DNA of 64,000 bases from Nomia melanderi (Eukaryota > Arthropoda > Insecta > Hymenoptera > Halictidae), in NCBI RefSeq assembly GCF_051020985.1, contig NC_135002.1, positions 10,292,001 to 10,356,000 on the forward strand, in the 5' to 3' direction. Shown piece after piece: positions 37,977 to 52,501 of this stretch. Both the position numbers and the translations under genes were made by a program. Numbering within the stretch: position 1 is the first letter of the stretch; every line of letters starts with the position of its first letter. A model generated the notes under the pieces. That model was not told the DNA's origin and made no database searches. It saw nothing but the letters and a program-made list of their open reading frames with translations.

Positions 37977-40900
37977 TCTAAGAAGAAAGTATTATGTAAG
38001 ATTTTTATACAAAAATATTAAATGAACATGAATCATTGAAGTAACATTTTTAATAAAATTAATTAATACATTGTTCTATTTTCTCATTCTTTAGTGAATA
38101 TAACACTGGACAACAATCTTCTTGTTCTTTCAATACAACAAATAAATGAATATTAACATTTTAATACAATTTTACGCTGTTCATTATATAAAAACTAATA
38201 AAATACAGTGAAAGTCTCTAAACTTTAAAAAAAAAATTTCTGAAGACTTTTTAACGAGCTTAGAATGTTATTAAAACATGTACGCAGATAATGTACTTTT
38301 TTATATATCATAATTGACTTCTGTTTCGACTGCACTTACAGTTCACGTTACACTTTTCTTTAACAATACTTTTTTTGCAGTACTAACTTATTTACGTTCA
38401 ATGTCCGATACTGTCTTCCTTTTGTTATAAGATCGTTTCGTAAGTTCCAACGCAAAATTAATCGACTAAAACTTAATTTTAACATTGACACATTTATAAC
38501 ACGACGAACCGGTTGCTCCGACTAAAGTTTTTATAGGGCACAGAGTTTCATTGAGTGCACATAAATTGTGGATCGTGTATAATAGCACGTATAGATGAAT
38601 CAGTTTGATTCCTGACGCAGTAGAACGGACGTCATCGATGAATAGCGCATAATATATTGTCCTAATTTCATGCAATGAAATTATGAAGAAGATCGGATAC
38701 CATGTAGTGAAAAATGGAAGAAGAAAAGACAAGAATATATCGTATCGAAGATTCCAAAAGGAAAAGAAAATGTAAGAAAAAGTACTTTTGAAATACCGAA
38801 ACGAAGTAAGTGAAATTATGCTAGAACAGATGAAAAATTAAAAGTAGTTGGAAACGAAGGAAGTCAAGAAATGAATGAAAATGGCATTTTCTTATCTCAG
38901 TAATCGTCCTATCTTTCGACTCGATAATTACAGGGATTACAAAAACTTTATTACGATGTTGCTAAGCACTATGGAACAAAAATTCATTGCGGGTGCTAAG
39001 CTAACATGTTGGACTCATTCTAGATAGGATGTGATTTACGACGTATGCACGTGAAACAACGATTACGATAGACAAATAATTTTCTGGTACTCTTTCAGGG
39101 TGAAGATCGTTATGATGTCCCGTAATCTTGACAATATCTTTATTTACGATAAACATTCCGTTAACGCCGTTACTGACTCAGGAGCAAATATTCCTCGGCG
39201 TTTTATTGAATCGTCACGAGATTCGTGCACACGATGCCATCAGTTGTTAAACAGCCGTGAGAACAACAAGCCAATCAATGTTTACTTTTAATTTTTGTAA
39301 ATCGGTCACATGAGATGCCCGATCGCATCTCGGCAAACAAGATTCCTCTAGTTAAAAATGCTGCGGGAACATCGTTCAGGTTTATCGGAAGGTTTATTTT
39401 AGAAATTATTTCAAATTTCCATTAAACATAAGCCGGTTTTGTCTCATTATGTAACGCTCGTCTTCCTCGTCCAACGCTCTGCGATATTTTCGAAAACGAG
39501 AAAATAGTCGCGAAGATATTAAGACGAACTTAAACCATGTCATTATGCAATGTTATGTCATGCATGCAGGTACTATAAAAAACGCTCGAGATCTCGATCA
39601 AACGAGCTATCCACCTAACAAGCACAATATACTATTGTCCGAGCAATTGCGTTTCGTAATCGAATATCAATTCCAGTAAGAAGCAAATTCTTTTGACGGC
39701 GTAAACTTCAATATCCTCGCAGTGCATTGTAAAAATGTTTTTGCAGGATCTGGTAACAACGAACGTGAGATTAGTAGGATCCTATGGAATATTAAAAAAT
39801 GCGTTTATACACGTTATAAAAAGAGTTCATCATAAACGAACATCATTCACCGTCTTCGTGCCAGATCATTAACACGGCCTAATGACTAATCTAATCTTTA
39901 TTTAAGGATTTGTAATGCACATGTCGCAACGCCATTTCGTCGTACGTCCTTTGCTAGAAAGGAAACTATGATCACGTGGGTGTTCAGCAATCAGGAAAAG
40001 TTGTTCCTCAGATTCGAGGAAAGTCTAATAGAATTTTTACCAGCTCGCGCGTCAGCCTCATGATCTGTTCATCTCGGAAACCCCCTGTTGTTCGAACGCC
40101 TGCCATTCCCTAACCGCATCAATTTCCAATAACCTTCATTCGACGCTGGCAAGTGGGAAGATACGTCGAATTTCCATAGCGTCAGCGTCAGGTGATCGCT
40201 TCTACTTCATTTTATTATGATGTTTACTCAGTTAACCCGCGAACACACGAATCCACGAGACTAATTGCCTAATTATCGTTATTATCCTGCGACGCCGGCT
40301 CGTTGATCTTTTCGATCTTGGAATCCTTGGCTCGTGACCGGCGTCGCTATATTCATCGCGACTTCCAAGGAGATTCAGAAGAGCCGATAGGAATAAGAAC
40401 CAGAGGGGAAAATGAGAAAAAAGCCGCCTTATTGCGGGCGTGTCACATGATTCGCTCGTGCAACCGGTCATTCCGAGTCGCTCACGTGCTTCTGAATCAA
40501 CCACGTTCCCCCGGTCATGTGGCTCTCCTTTTATCGGGGTCCCGCCCGGCCTTTGCTGTTCCTTCGGACCGCTGTCCTTCGCGGAATTAATTTATATCAA
40601 CATTGTTTTTCATGCAAATCCGTCCGACACACTCGAATGGCCAGCTGACGCTAGTGCACATTTTAATCGTTATCCACAAATTATATGCCGACGATGCTAA
40701 TGCGTTGCGCGATAGTGGGACTGCTACTATTACCTTGAAAACGTAAGTATGTGCACTCGAAGACAACGATTATAGAAACCCAGCCGATACGAGATATGGG
40801 ACTGGCTTCCAGATAGGGAATCGGTTCTGCGCAAAAAGTCTCCGGGCGCCGATCCTTTTGTGACGCTCCCTCGGAAAAGATTTTCTCTTCGCACGGTCTT

Positions 40901-43040
40901 TCCTATTATTTTCGTCACCCTTTACGCTCGAAGATATTTTTTATTATAAATACTCATTATTTTCTGATGAAATATCAATTAGAATTTGTACGACTAAGGA
41001 ATCTTGTATATATTCTGTATGTGAGATAGAACTATTTTATTTCAGAGTTTCATGCGTTCATAGAAAATTTAATGTTGAATTTTTTATTCTTCTGTGTTCA
41101 ACTATGGACTGCTAAACAATATTTCTTCAGGAATATTTTTGAATATCGCATCAAAATTAGAAGAGAAATATATACTTTGGCAGTTCTTTTCTAAGGTAAT
41201 AATACAAAAAAGAGGAATAAATTATATTACGTAACGATGTTATAAATTGAACTAGATGAATAATCGATAAGATTAGTTACCCAGGGTGAATCAAATGATT
41301 AAAACCATTAATTATTTCTCTCTTTGCATACCGAGAACCACCTCGATTATTAACACGATGAAAAAAATAAATGAAAACGCTTCTGCCAATTAAAGAAAGC
41401 CACTTACGGATAGGTATGAAAATGAATTAATGGCACTGGTCGCGTGCTGAAGTCCTGATTCATTTGAATTAAATTGCATCGATGCCGACGTCCAATTGAG
41501 TGAGCAAATTTATCTGCGATTCGATTGAAATATACTTAGCCGTCGCATAACTGGCAATTCAATCGAGATCGGTGTGATTTTGACATAAACAAGTGACTCA
41601 GGAACGCAGAACAAAATTTCTTCATTATAGACTTCGTTTCTCTTTTTTTTTTACAAACAAAAATCGTATGGTATTAAAAAAAGAAAAATTTCATTCGCGC
41701 TTTCTTATCGATCGCGCATAATATTCTTCCGTGTGTTCAATATGTAATTCGCTAGACGGAATAGCTGCTGCAACGATTCCGCTCAATTTAACGAGAAAAG
41801 ACAGACACGGTTGGAATGTCTTAATTACGAATATCATGCGCCAACAAAACGTATGACATCGCGTTCATCGGGACGCGTGCACAACCGGTAATAGTTACAA
41901 TACAATCTATCCAGCAGCGTTCTTTCTATTGCAAATAAGCCACAATTTCGTCGCGTCATTATTGCGCGTCCTTTGACTGATAGAGAGATCCACGCGGCTA
42001 CAATGGAAGTCAATATGCGTTATTCCGCGGCACGTGCTCCTCAACGAACGCCTCAATAGAACGTTCCGTTCCGAGAGATTAAGACCCGTTCAAAATATTG
42101 CTGCAACGTTTGCGGAAGAATTAAGCGTCTTTCTTCTTCGATTGCCGAGTCCGGGTTACATACTAAACATTTCCCGATGATTGCAGTGGAGTCACTCTTA
42201 CCGTAACCAGTCAAATAACTGGCTGCAAAATAAAGGTAAACAAGTTCGATGATAAATGTTTCTTAGCGGAGGTGGAAACAAAAGGAAAGATAAAAATTGA
42301 AAAACTGATTATAATATAAGAAAATAATTAGAAAAAATATAGTAATTGATATAAAGCGAAATGAACGAAAGAACACGCGGAATTTTCGATCAAATTTTAA
42401 AACCGATCATTTGACAAATTCGCGGTGCTGTTAGCGTTAAGCTAGAAGCTTTCCTTATCCTTTTACGACCAACGCCTGATTAGACGTGAAGAGAGCTCGG
42501 AATTCTTTGTTTCTCCGATATCAATACTTAAGAACTTCGATTTTTCTATCCGTAATCAAGGATGGATTAGATCTTCGTTAGTACTCCAGTGCGTAGGCTA
42601 GGCTTGAAGCACGTTCAAGCGAGGAATTTTTTCATTTTCTGAGATCAACGCGAATCAGGGGTTAATTAAAAAGCATGGTAAATACTTGCATGACCATGCT
42701 TGAAAGAAGATAAGGCGGCACGTGTCCCAAATTCTCCGATAAGAACGTCGTCCTTTGAAATTCCTTAAGTGCATCGTTGTGCTTTCGTGTCCAAGACCGG
42801 ACTAGATTATTCTTAGGTGTTTTAAAGTCTTTCCTTCATTGTCATGCTCGGCACAGTTCTATGCAAATGATGCCGGGGTTAAGGATATTATGAAGTCTTT
42901 GGAAACGAGGCACATCGAGAATCGAGAAGATCGTATTATCCTTTCACGGCCAGGTCTAGGTTAGGTCTTGGACAGGTCTCGGCCGTGTTCGGGTTGAATC
43001 CGCTAATCTCCATGATAACACGTGGGATCGTGTGAATTGA

Positions 43041-43217
43041 CACTAGAACTACTGGTTGGATCGGCATGACCCATTCCTGATTTCCTCTTTTGCAATCATT
43101 GACAAAATAATAGTTGCTCCTTTGAGAAATTATTGAAAAAATTGATTTAATACGTATTTAATACGTTTCTACAGAAAAAATTAGGAAAATCAACTTGACT
43201 GCTCGATAGTTTTAGTG
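43041..43217. repeat. piggyBac-like MITE
   Basis: The left end CACTAGAACTACTG and the right end CGATAGTTTTAGTG form imperfect inverted repeats (11 of 14 bases). The element is flanked by TTGA on the left and TTAA on the right, close to the TTAA target site used by piggyBac transposases. It is 177 bp long without coding capacity. The family assignment is inference from the target site; the parent element is not in this window. Confidence 0.55.
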
Positions 43218-46200
43218 TTAAAGCTCCCCGATGCTTTCGCGGACAACTCTGACATATGCCTAAATCGAGAAGCTGTTAATTAAACTATAAGAACTAAAGA
43301 TTAATATCTTACGGTAACCAAGTTCAATTTACACGTGAATTAAATTTAAATTTCACTTATTTCTCATTAGACTTTACTTTTGGTTATACTTGTACGTCTC
43401 TGCACTGTAAGCGAATTATTTATTAGCGTACATTAGTTGAATTAATCTTTCAACGTATTTTTTATTACACTTTCACCTATATGTTGAAATATTAAAAGTA
43501 GACAATAGAAATACTCCTGTTTTCAGGATCGTAATTTATTGACTTATATCGTTAAAGATATTTTTTTACTTTGTTCCGTGTATACCTACCATTTTTACGA
43601 GGGAAATGTTTTTTGTCGAGCAAAAGTCACTTAGATTTTTATTGCTACCAATCAAGGTAAGCCTAGAATGAAATTATACCGAAGGAAAATTACATGCATG
43701 CCTGATACTTTCGAATTGCTCGAAAAACATTTTTCCAGTTAATAGAGTGAACTTCTTTGTCGTTTACTCTTTCAGCCTGCTTTTTATTCCGCTGGAATTT
43801 AACTCTGAAGAAAGTGATCTTAAAACGAAAATCCTTATATATCATTGAATGATGACAGAGTAAAAGATATTGAATGAACTAAGCGTTGACTAGCCAAAGA
43901 CACTGAAACCAACGATAGAATAGACTTCGTTCGATTTAGTATTGAACAATATCATTAATTGCCTTCACGAGACAGCTCTCGCTAATACAAGTCTATAATT
44001 TCGGATTTAAGAGCAATAAGAACTGCGTCGAGATAAGTAGATCATTGTGTCAGGTAAACCTAGTCGCTATTAAACCTGATCGCTTTCGCAACAAGTTTCA
44101 ATCAGTTGGAATGCTATTGTTGAATTTTAAACTTGAACTTCAATCGATTTCAACAACGATAATTCGATTCCGTCTTAACCAATCGTAATAAAACTTGCAT
44201 CAGCGGTGATTTATGGAGCCGATGCCTGAATGTCCTCTAAAGGAAATCAATGGCAAAATAAAATTTCGACCAAAATTTTTGTCCCAAGAACTCCAAAACA
44301 AGTTAATAATAAGGGAAGTGGACAGCTTAAATAAATCTAGTATGAGATAGAATCTACATGTTTTTGCGAAACAAACTGTAACAGTAAAACGCACAAATTG
44401 TACATTCAAAAACGAACAACTCGAAGTATCAAGAAATCGTGTCGCGTAACTAGCCTGCGAGCTTTCATAAAAATTCACGGTTTCTCAGTTTAATTTACAG
44501 AAAATAACATTGAATAAAAAGGTACGATTTCCTCGCTCTCAGTTTGAGTTTCAATGTAAACATGAACAGAACCGTATTCGTAATTACACTATATCATAAT
44601 TACACTCAAGTGTAATTAGTTAATTATCAAAAACTTATTCTGTTCGATATGGGAACCGTTTCTTTTTACCTTCGAACATCAACATTCTTATCTCAAGTGT
44701 TACACAATCCTATTACACATATTCATTCATTCTCTCAGATGTCACAATTTAAACTGTTTCTCAGTTTTTGTTCGTCGATGATTAGCTATCAACATACAGC
44801 TGATTAACAGTAAAGCAATGCAATTTGTATTCAGAATGTTTATTTCTTAAGCGTCGTTCATTCAATCGTTTCAATAAATAAAATATCGATATAAATTTTT
44901 ATTTTTCAATGTTAAAAGAGTAAACAGATATCGGCAATTAGAAATCCTTTCAAATAGATTTATCGAAATATGATCTCGACGTTTTGTTAAATTAAAAAAG
45001 GTTGTAGGAAGGAGATCTTAATTGCATCCCATGTAATATAATTTGCCCCTAACATATACTATAGCAGAACCGATCTTTTCATAGCAGCAAACGCGTTTTA
45101 TAATAGTGCGCAAATGAAAAATTATTTAACCAAAAATTAGAGCTATTATCAAATAAATTTCACTGCTTTGAATTTCCTATAATATCCAGCAAATAATTCT
45201 TATTTAATAAACTTTGAAAATAATCATTTTTCATTCGTAACAGTTCCCGTTTCTCCAGCTTAATATAGAAGAACATTATTTTTCTTTTATCCATTTGATT
45301 TAATTTACAGAGCCACTTTATAAATAATCCGTGACAAAATCGCAATTTCTTTTTCTGCGCGACATGTCGGCGCATACCGCGACCACTATCGCGTGACTCT
45401 TGGTTAAAAGAAAATAGGTGCTTTTTAATCCCCTGTTTCTTTCTCTTTGAAATTCAAACTGACCTCGACGGAAAGCGATAGGATGGCGTAAAAGGTGATC
45501 GTGCAAATTCTTTTTAATAGATAGCTTTTACATGATATTACATTGTACGAAAGTGTTCGGGAATTCCATGATTAATCGAATTACCATGTAGTAACAATGA
45601 GTCATCAAACCTTTTACGGAATCCATTTTATCTGAAGCGATAGATAATACCCGACATTAGAATTATTTCGAGCTACAATGAATTACTTTAGTGACTTTTT
45701 TCATAACGTCTTAAGAAAATGATAAAAGTTCATTTCTTCAGATTCGAAGCGTCTGGTACTATTATATCCGTACGAGTACGTTACTTCGTCATTCCTCGGA
45801 AAAGCATCTTCATAGTTTCAACAGTCGTAAGAGAAAAATTTCTAAATGGGCCATTTTGACTCGCCCAGTAGTTCTAGTGCGAACGTTTCTTTATCTTCAG
45901 TCCTCAAATTCCTTATTGCACGGGAGTGATAACTTATTCGACAGTCGGCATGTTTATCAATTCAATTTACAAGCACGTGGCAGCATTGTGTTTCATAACT
46001 ATCGTAAACCAATTCGTTGATTGGAGCGCACGATTAACTTCGTAATCCCACCACTAGTTTTTGAGCAACTTGAGCAAGGTTAGTTGGGAGTATCTAATGT
46101 TAAGCAAACAAATAATACTGCCGCGTTCTCGACGGTATTTACCCGCGCTCAAGTACAGCAGTAGATGAGCCCGTTGTTAAGGAAGCGACCGATGATAATC

Positions 46201-49200
46201 AATTGATTGGTAACATTCAATATTTGCCTTTTCAGGCGTCACGTGGTCCGTCGACTCGCTCTAACACCGATTCATCAACATTTTAATGGGATTATTTTTT
46301 CAAACGATTCGGGCTTGTTTACGGACCAAACTAAATTAGGGTACAATTAAATTCTCTGCGTTCGTTTTTTCCACGATGGCGCGTATTCCTTGTAAAATTA
46401 AATGAGCTTCGCCAAAAAATACAACTAACATTCTTTTCTGCACCCTCTTCAACTACCGTGATACCCGAACAAAAAGTTCAGCCGAGAGATCACAAAAGGC
46501 AATCGTGTCGCATTCAAATAGTAATGTTTAATTAACAATTTTCACCCCATAATTCAAACTACACGTCGCCGCATAAATTTACATGTATGCAAGTAGAAGC
46601 CTTCGTAAGTGCATTAATAGGTTACTACGTTGTAATTTGCAATTTAATTTATTACTGTACTCGCGTTGCCTCAGAGATATCGCTGTAATGTTGCTCCCCC
46701 ATTTCAGGCTATACATTTACAAAGGAAAACATAAATATACAGGAAGCAGGAATTTTCAATAAAACGCAATAAAAGTCCGACGCGTTTTGCCAGGAACGAA
46801 TTGAAAGAAATCCCGCAATAATTAATATCGGAATTGTACGCTCGCAGTCGAACGCGGCCGATAAGAACCGGTATTTCGCTCCAGTCTTCTCGCCGGACTC
46901 TATAATTTTTCTAATGATTTTCGCGTCAATGTTCTTTTTCTCCTTAACGCACGTGACTCGACGGCAAACAAAAAGAAGTGTACCCGATACCACGATGACA
47001 GCGGTTTTCTGCATTTTCCAGGCAACGAGATTTTTCTCTTAAACCGGTATCGAACCGTGGATCTCGTTTTAAGGATCGTTGATCCGGAGGATGTCAAGAC
47101 GCTCTCCGCCCGACCGACGCTCGAGGGCATCATTGTCCATCGAGTGAAACGTGCAAGGAATCTCCAGTTTCCAAAGTAATTTTCAAAGAAACGGAAGAGA
47201 AAAACGAAAAAGGACCGAGACGAAAGAGACTCACCTAAAACGGTTAATTATATAGAGAACAGGCGATATCAGCGATTGCCGTTGACGTCTTTAGCCCCGA
47301 TTCTTCGTGGACGCTTACTTATTTTTGCATCCGCGACACATCCTATGTGCCCTCGAAGGATATCGAACGAATTACAATAATTGGAAAACGAAGTGTTCCC
47401 GGCGCGGCAGATCGCTTCTTTCCGATGGCGAGCCGGTGTATCGCCGGTACCGTTCCAGCGACACTTTTCAGTGAAAAATCGCGGGGTAAACAGCGTGCGA
47501 GCGCGTAAAGCGGCGCGGCAAGCAAGTAACACAAAATTCAATCCGGTTTCGTGAGACTGACGACTGAATCCACGACAACACGCGGCCGACCATTTAAATG
47601 TGTCGTGGTTCTTCGACAGTTTGTGCCGTACTTCTTCTCCCCTTCTCCTTTTGCAGCCTTTGAGGCAAACGTAACGTCACTGGAGAACAGTCCAATCGGA
47701 GCCATAAAGGACTCCCCGGCGTCGGGAACGTATTTCCCGGGAACGGCGATTGCAACCTCTTCGGAATAATGATCGCAACCCCTCACGCATTTTCGTTTAC
47801 TAGGGGAATTCCTAATTATCCGATCGAGTCCGCCGATCCTCTGATACGCGCGGCGAACGGATGATGTTTGTGCCTACGCGCGACCAATCCAGCAAAGGTG
47901 ATTTCTGTTTAAATACAACGGGAACAAAATAAACAGTGTACGGACACCGGGGTTGGAAACAGTTTCTCGTCTGTTCGAACGACAGTGCATTTTAACAGTA
48001 AAACTGCCGAGCGTTTTAATATGATTAACGCGTTTTACTGCCACGAGAATTTTAAACATTTTCTGTAGTAATACTTATTCTTTCATAACAGACGCGAATG
48101 GTATTGGAAATAATGATTAATGATCTGGTATTACAGTACTTATATTACAGTATCGTCTAGCTACTTGTGTTATTAAATATATTTATTCGATATCAATTCT
48201 CTTATTGTTATTGCCCTTAAGCTATTTGGAAGTTGCGGACATCGGTGACCACCGTGATAGTCAACGTGTTAATACGTAATCCTTCTGAAAATTCTGACAA
48301 TAGATTTTCTTCGAATTCTTCATATATTTATTGCAATATTCAAGCGAAACTGTTTATTTTTAAATCATTTCGGATATTTAACAGTTTTAAGATATCGACA
48401 AGAGCGAAATGGGACACTGAAACCCGCCATTTTGACGGATACGGTGGTTCTAGTGGTAAATGATGTTTGTGCATTGTATATTATTTGCCCTTTCTTTTGC
48501 AGACAATAATTGATTTTAAAGGTTATTTTATCGTGGAACTATATTAACAGAAATGTACACAACTTGTTGTATTCGCGAAGATTATGATAATCCTGGAAAT
48601 AGCTTGTCTAAAGTACCGTGAACAACTTTTTTTAATCAATTCGAGGGGGATCTGATTCATCGACCTTTTATCTTTGAATTCTTTATAGATAGTAATGCAA
48701 TTATCTTTTTAAAAATAATTTCTCCCGTTTGCGGCAAGCAATATGTGTACCTTTTATCTGTCGTTAATTCCACTACAACTTAAGAGGTGAAATTTCATGC
48801 TGCTAATCATTAGATAATTTCATTAAAATGAAAATCATTTATTACACTATTGTGCGCTATGGTATTGAAACTTTTATTGAGTCATTGTCCATGTACAAAA
48901 TGAAAAAAATTATTTGACTGTCTCTTCGAACCTTATCGACATATTCTAAAGTACCTAAGGTAATCACCTATGCTTGCTTGTGCATCGCATGTTCCTTTTA
49001 TGTAATAACTGTAAGATAAATGATTAGTGTTTACCTTGAGTTACCGACACGTTTCAAAAATACAACTTTTCGTATTTTATCTCTGCTTGCAGATTTTATT
49101 TGAAAAATTGCTATCTCCCATGCATTTCTCTTACTTCTTGAATTATAATGAACGTTTGTCGACGATTTCGATGCTGTCGAACGAATACCAGAATATAAGC

Positions 49201-50681
49201 AAAAATGATTAAAAAGTTTTAAGGATGAAAAGTAATTGGTAAAATTCGTTCAGAAATATTTGCGGGATAATTACTTGCACAGGTGCATGGTCGTTATATG
49301 CTTCATTAGTATACTATCAGTTTGTAACAATAATAAAGTCCTTCGCTAAGTCGAGCTCAGGAAACAGCAAGGATTCGTGTCCTACAATCTGCAGTCCTAT
49401 TTACATATTTACATAAAACTTAAGGAAAAATAGCGACGGCTGTACACTGTTGTAAGCTGCATGGATATTTCCGCGGAATATCGTAATGCGAATTAAAGGG
49501 AAATTAAAGTCGCATTAAGTTACTAGATAACAAGATAAAATTCGTAATCGAATCTATTAGTGAACGAATAAAGAGTAAATTATTCCTTCAAGGTTTTACT
49601 TAAGCAAGACAGAAATATTTACAACACTGAAACAAGAAATAATTGCTTCGAATATGTCGTAATTGTGTACAAAATTAGAGGTAAATATTTGTAATTTATA
49701 AAAGAAGAATAAAAATTACAAAATGACAGTTAAAAACAATACAATAAAACTATTGAAACGTGACAACATTATTAATAATTAATTTTCGGTATTTACGGTA
49801 TCTACAAAGAAAAAATATTAATATTATAATCGTCTAAATAATTCCACGTGTCGTTCTTCGCATTTACGATTCAATTTTAGTCACGGTACATCTGATGTAC
49901 AACACGTTTAGAACAACTCACGGAGAATACTAAATTTTGAAGTTACGTATTGCCTAATCTGCTATGATTTATGTGCCGAAAGCTGGAAAATGGTTCTACA
50001 CTGTTTATTTTGATATTTCGACTGTATTTAACCACATCAACGATTCTGGTATTTCATTTCGTTTCAATCTCATGTTTGTTAACAAATATTCTCAAATTTT
50101 ATATGCAATACCGTGAAATGATAAATGTACGTTAATAACTACACAATTTAGTTCGTTTCTCAGATATCTTTCCGCTTGAGTACAAAAGTTAAACTACAGT
50201 TGAAAATTGTTACATGAGAATAAAAGTCGTTCGAATGAACTATCAACTATAAAATAAAAAATTAAATAAGGGGATAGATGATATAAGAAAGGAATGATTG
50301 GCGTTAATATTCTTTTCCATATATTTCAAATTTTCATTCTCGTATTCTTCTTCCGAAGTCCCAGACAATAATTTATTAACTACCTAGAACGAAACTGTGA
50401 ACGTTCACAAAATCAATCGAACAGCACAGACATAGGTAGTTTCCAAAGTAATAGAGTACAATAGATTTCATATAATCCAGTGAAAATGGCATTATTATTC
50501 TCAATACTTTTGATATACAATAATAATCATTATTAATTAATTAGGTACAGGAACACTTTATCATTCGTGGTAATAATTAAAGATAATCAATTACATACAA
50601 TTAACTGTTATCAGCCACGGTGCATCGCCTCCAGCCTCGGCGTCATTGAATTCATTTAATGTAGATACTAAATTTTCTCCG

Positions 50682-50699
50682 TCATTCTCTCTTTCTTTC

Positions 50700-50750
<51 letters not shown>

Positions 50751-50815
50751 CTCTGTCACATACACACATACACACATTCTCTCTCATTCTTACTCTCTCT
50801 CTTTCTCTTTCTCTC
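50682..50815. repeat. (CT)n-rich microsatellite
   Basis: A pure CT run of about 40 bases at about 50709-50747 is embedded in a longer CTTT/CT/CACA-rich pyrimidine tract. The open frame across it is Ser/Leu/Phe low complexity and not a gene. Confidence 0.9.
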
Positions 50816-52472
50816 GGTGTCCGTTAAAAATTTAAAAATCAGTTTTAGGAAGCGAGCGCCTACGACTATAAGAATCGAACCAGTATGCGAAGGCCATTCG
50901 AGAAGATTTCAATCACACGTTCGATTTTTTTTCCTTTTTCCATTCTCCTATTTTATATAGTTTAATAGTTTTCGTAACGGAAAATCGTCTCGGATTAAAG
51001 GAGAAAAGAAAAATACGTATACGGTATCGTATACCGTTGTTGAGAATTCAATGTTAAAACGCAGTGTTCAAAGTAATAACGATGCTGATAATATTTCTTT
51101 AGCGTTAACGATGCTAATGATTAAGCTTGCAAAGACTACGATGAAGTTTGGAAAAAAATATATACAAAACGTTCGGTGTATCAAATTTATCCTCTCGATA
51201 TTAGACCCGCTGGTCTCCAATTTATAAGTATCTCTTAACCTTTTTTTTCCTTAGGCTTACTTCGATCTTACTGCACTAAAAAGGCACAATTTTTCGCACC
51301 TGATAAAACATTGTGTTACGGTCTAGACACTAATGATTTCCTTTTCCTTTTCCATTCTTTGTTTTTCCACCAAAGTACTTACTTCACGTTTTAATTCTTC
51401 TCAATCGCCCCCCTCCCCCAAACCCCAACCCCCCTTCAAATGCCAATTTTTATGTATATTGCTCTTCTATTTCCCAATATGTGTTGTGTTATGTGATGCG
51501 GGAGCTTATTTTACAATGTCAAATGGGTGATAATGTGGTGGTACGACAAAACATGATTTGTATTCTTAATATTTTTTTTTCACAGTATTTCGAATGGGCG
51601 ATATATTACGTATATTAAACAGAGCGTGTGTATTTATAATGCACGTAATATACCTTCTTAAAAACTAATTTGTAATAATGTTCTTTCCTATGTATATCTA
51701 AGGCCTATACAGACCTTACTAAGGCGATGAACTACGCGGGCCTTTGTACAGTCGTTTGGAAAACTATGGGAAGTCTTTAAGAGGAAGAAATTATTCGTTC
51801 AATCAATATACAATGTTATTTCCCGGTGTTGACGCAGTCCGTCCAAATTGATTGGAGATAACCAAATTTGCAATCACGATGGTACTCCGTTTACGTGAAC
51901 TCCACTGCTGCCGAAATGAACAAGTTACCTTTAGAATAATTCAACGAATTCATGTACATATTACTGTGAATTGCCCAGTCCCGTTAGAACTGATATTGGC
52001 AAAACATTCTCGCCACAAAAAGGAACGCTTCTCGTAAAAATTTCCATTATGTACAATACAGTGATACTATATGCATGTTTTTTCGATGAACAGGAAGAAA
52101 AGAGTATCATACAAAATCTTATCAGACAACGGAGGTACCATTTCGAAAAGAATAGATATTCTGTAAGAGATCAAGCATTAATAAAGGATTGATATCCAAT
52201 GAAGTCAATGTTTATCCAAACAAGGTTATGTTTTTCTTTTTCTTCTCTTTTTTTTTTTACTTCATAAACATATAATGGTTTTGCTCACTAAACAGATTCT
52301 TTTTTATTTCGTCAACGTTAAAAGCACTTGCTCGGTTGACCGAAGCGGAAGAAACCGCTTTAGCAACTTCAATAGACTAACACCGAGTATTGCCTTGTTA
52401 GGTTTCTTCTTATAGAATGCTGGTCCTCTTAAATAAAATTAGTTGCGGCACTTTTTTGAAGTTAGCACGTTC

Positions 52473-52478
52473 TTTATT
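52473..52478 (-). terminator. Putative polyadenylation signal of Axin
   Basis: AATAAA on the minus strand, about 24 bases beyond the Axin stop codon. A longer 3' UTR using other signals cannot be excluded. Confidence 0.4.
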
Positions 52479-52501
52479 GGGAATATCCTTGTTTCAGTCT
52501 A

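Larger units (their letters stand above)
37977..52501. other. Large gene-poor interval with transposon remnants
   Basis: About 14.5 kb with no frame that resembles a known protein. It should contain the 5' UTR exon(s) and promoter of the SLC26 gene on the left and the Axin 3' UTR at the far right. GC- and CpG-richer blocks lie at about 40080-40920 and 46700-47880, inside AT-rich sequence; they are candidate promoters or conserved regulatory DNA. Copies of a short transposon terminus occur at 43041-43217, about 45866-45879 and about 48440-48456, and a CT microsatellite at 50682-50815. The open frames in the GC-rich blocks overlap on both strands. Confidence 0.55.

Noticed and set aside
50646..50960. 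104-codon frame
   Set aside because: It spans the CT microsatellite; the product is a Ser/Leu repeat.
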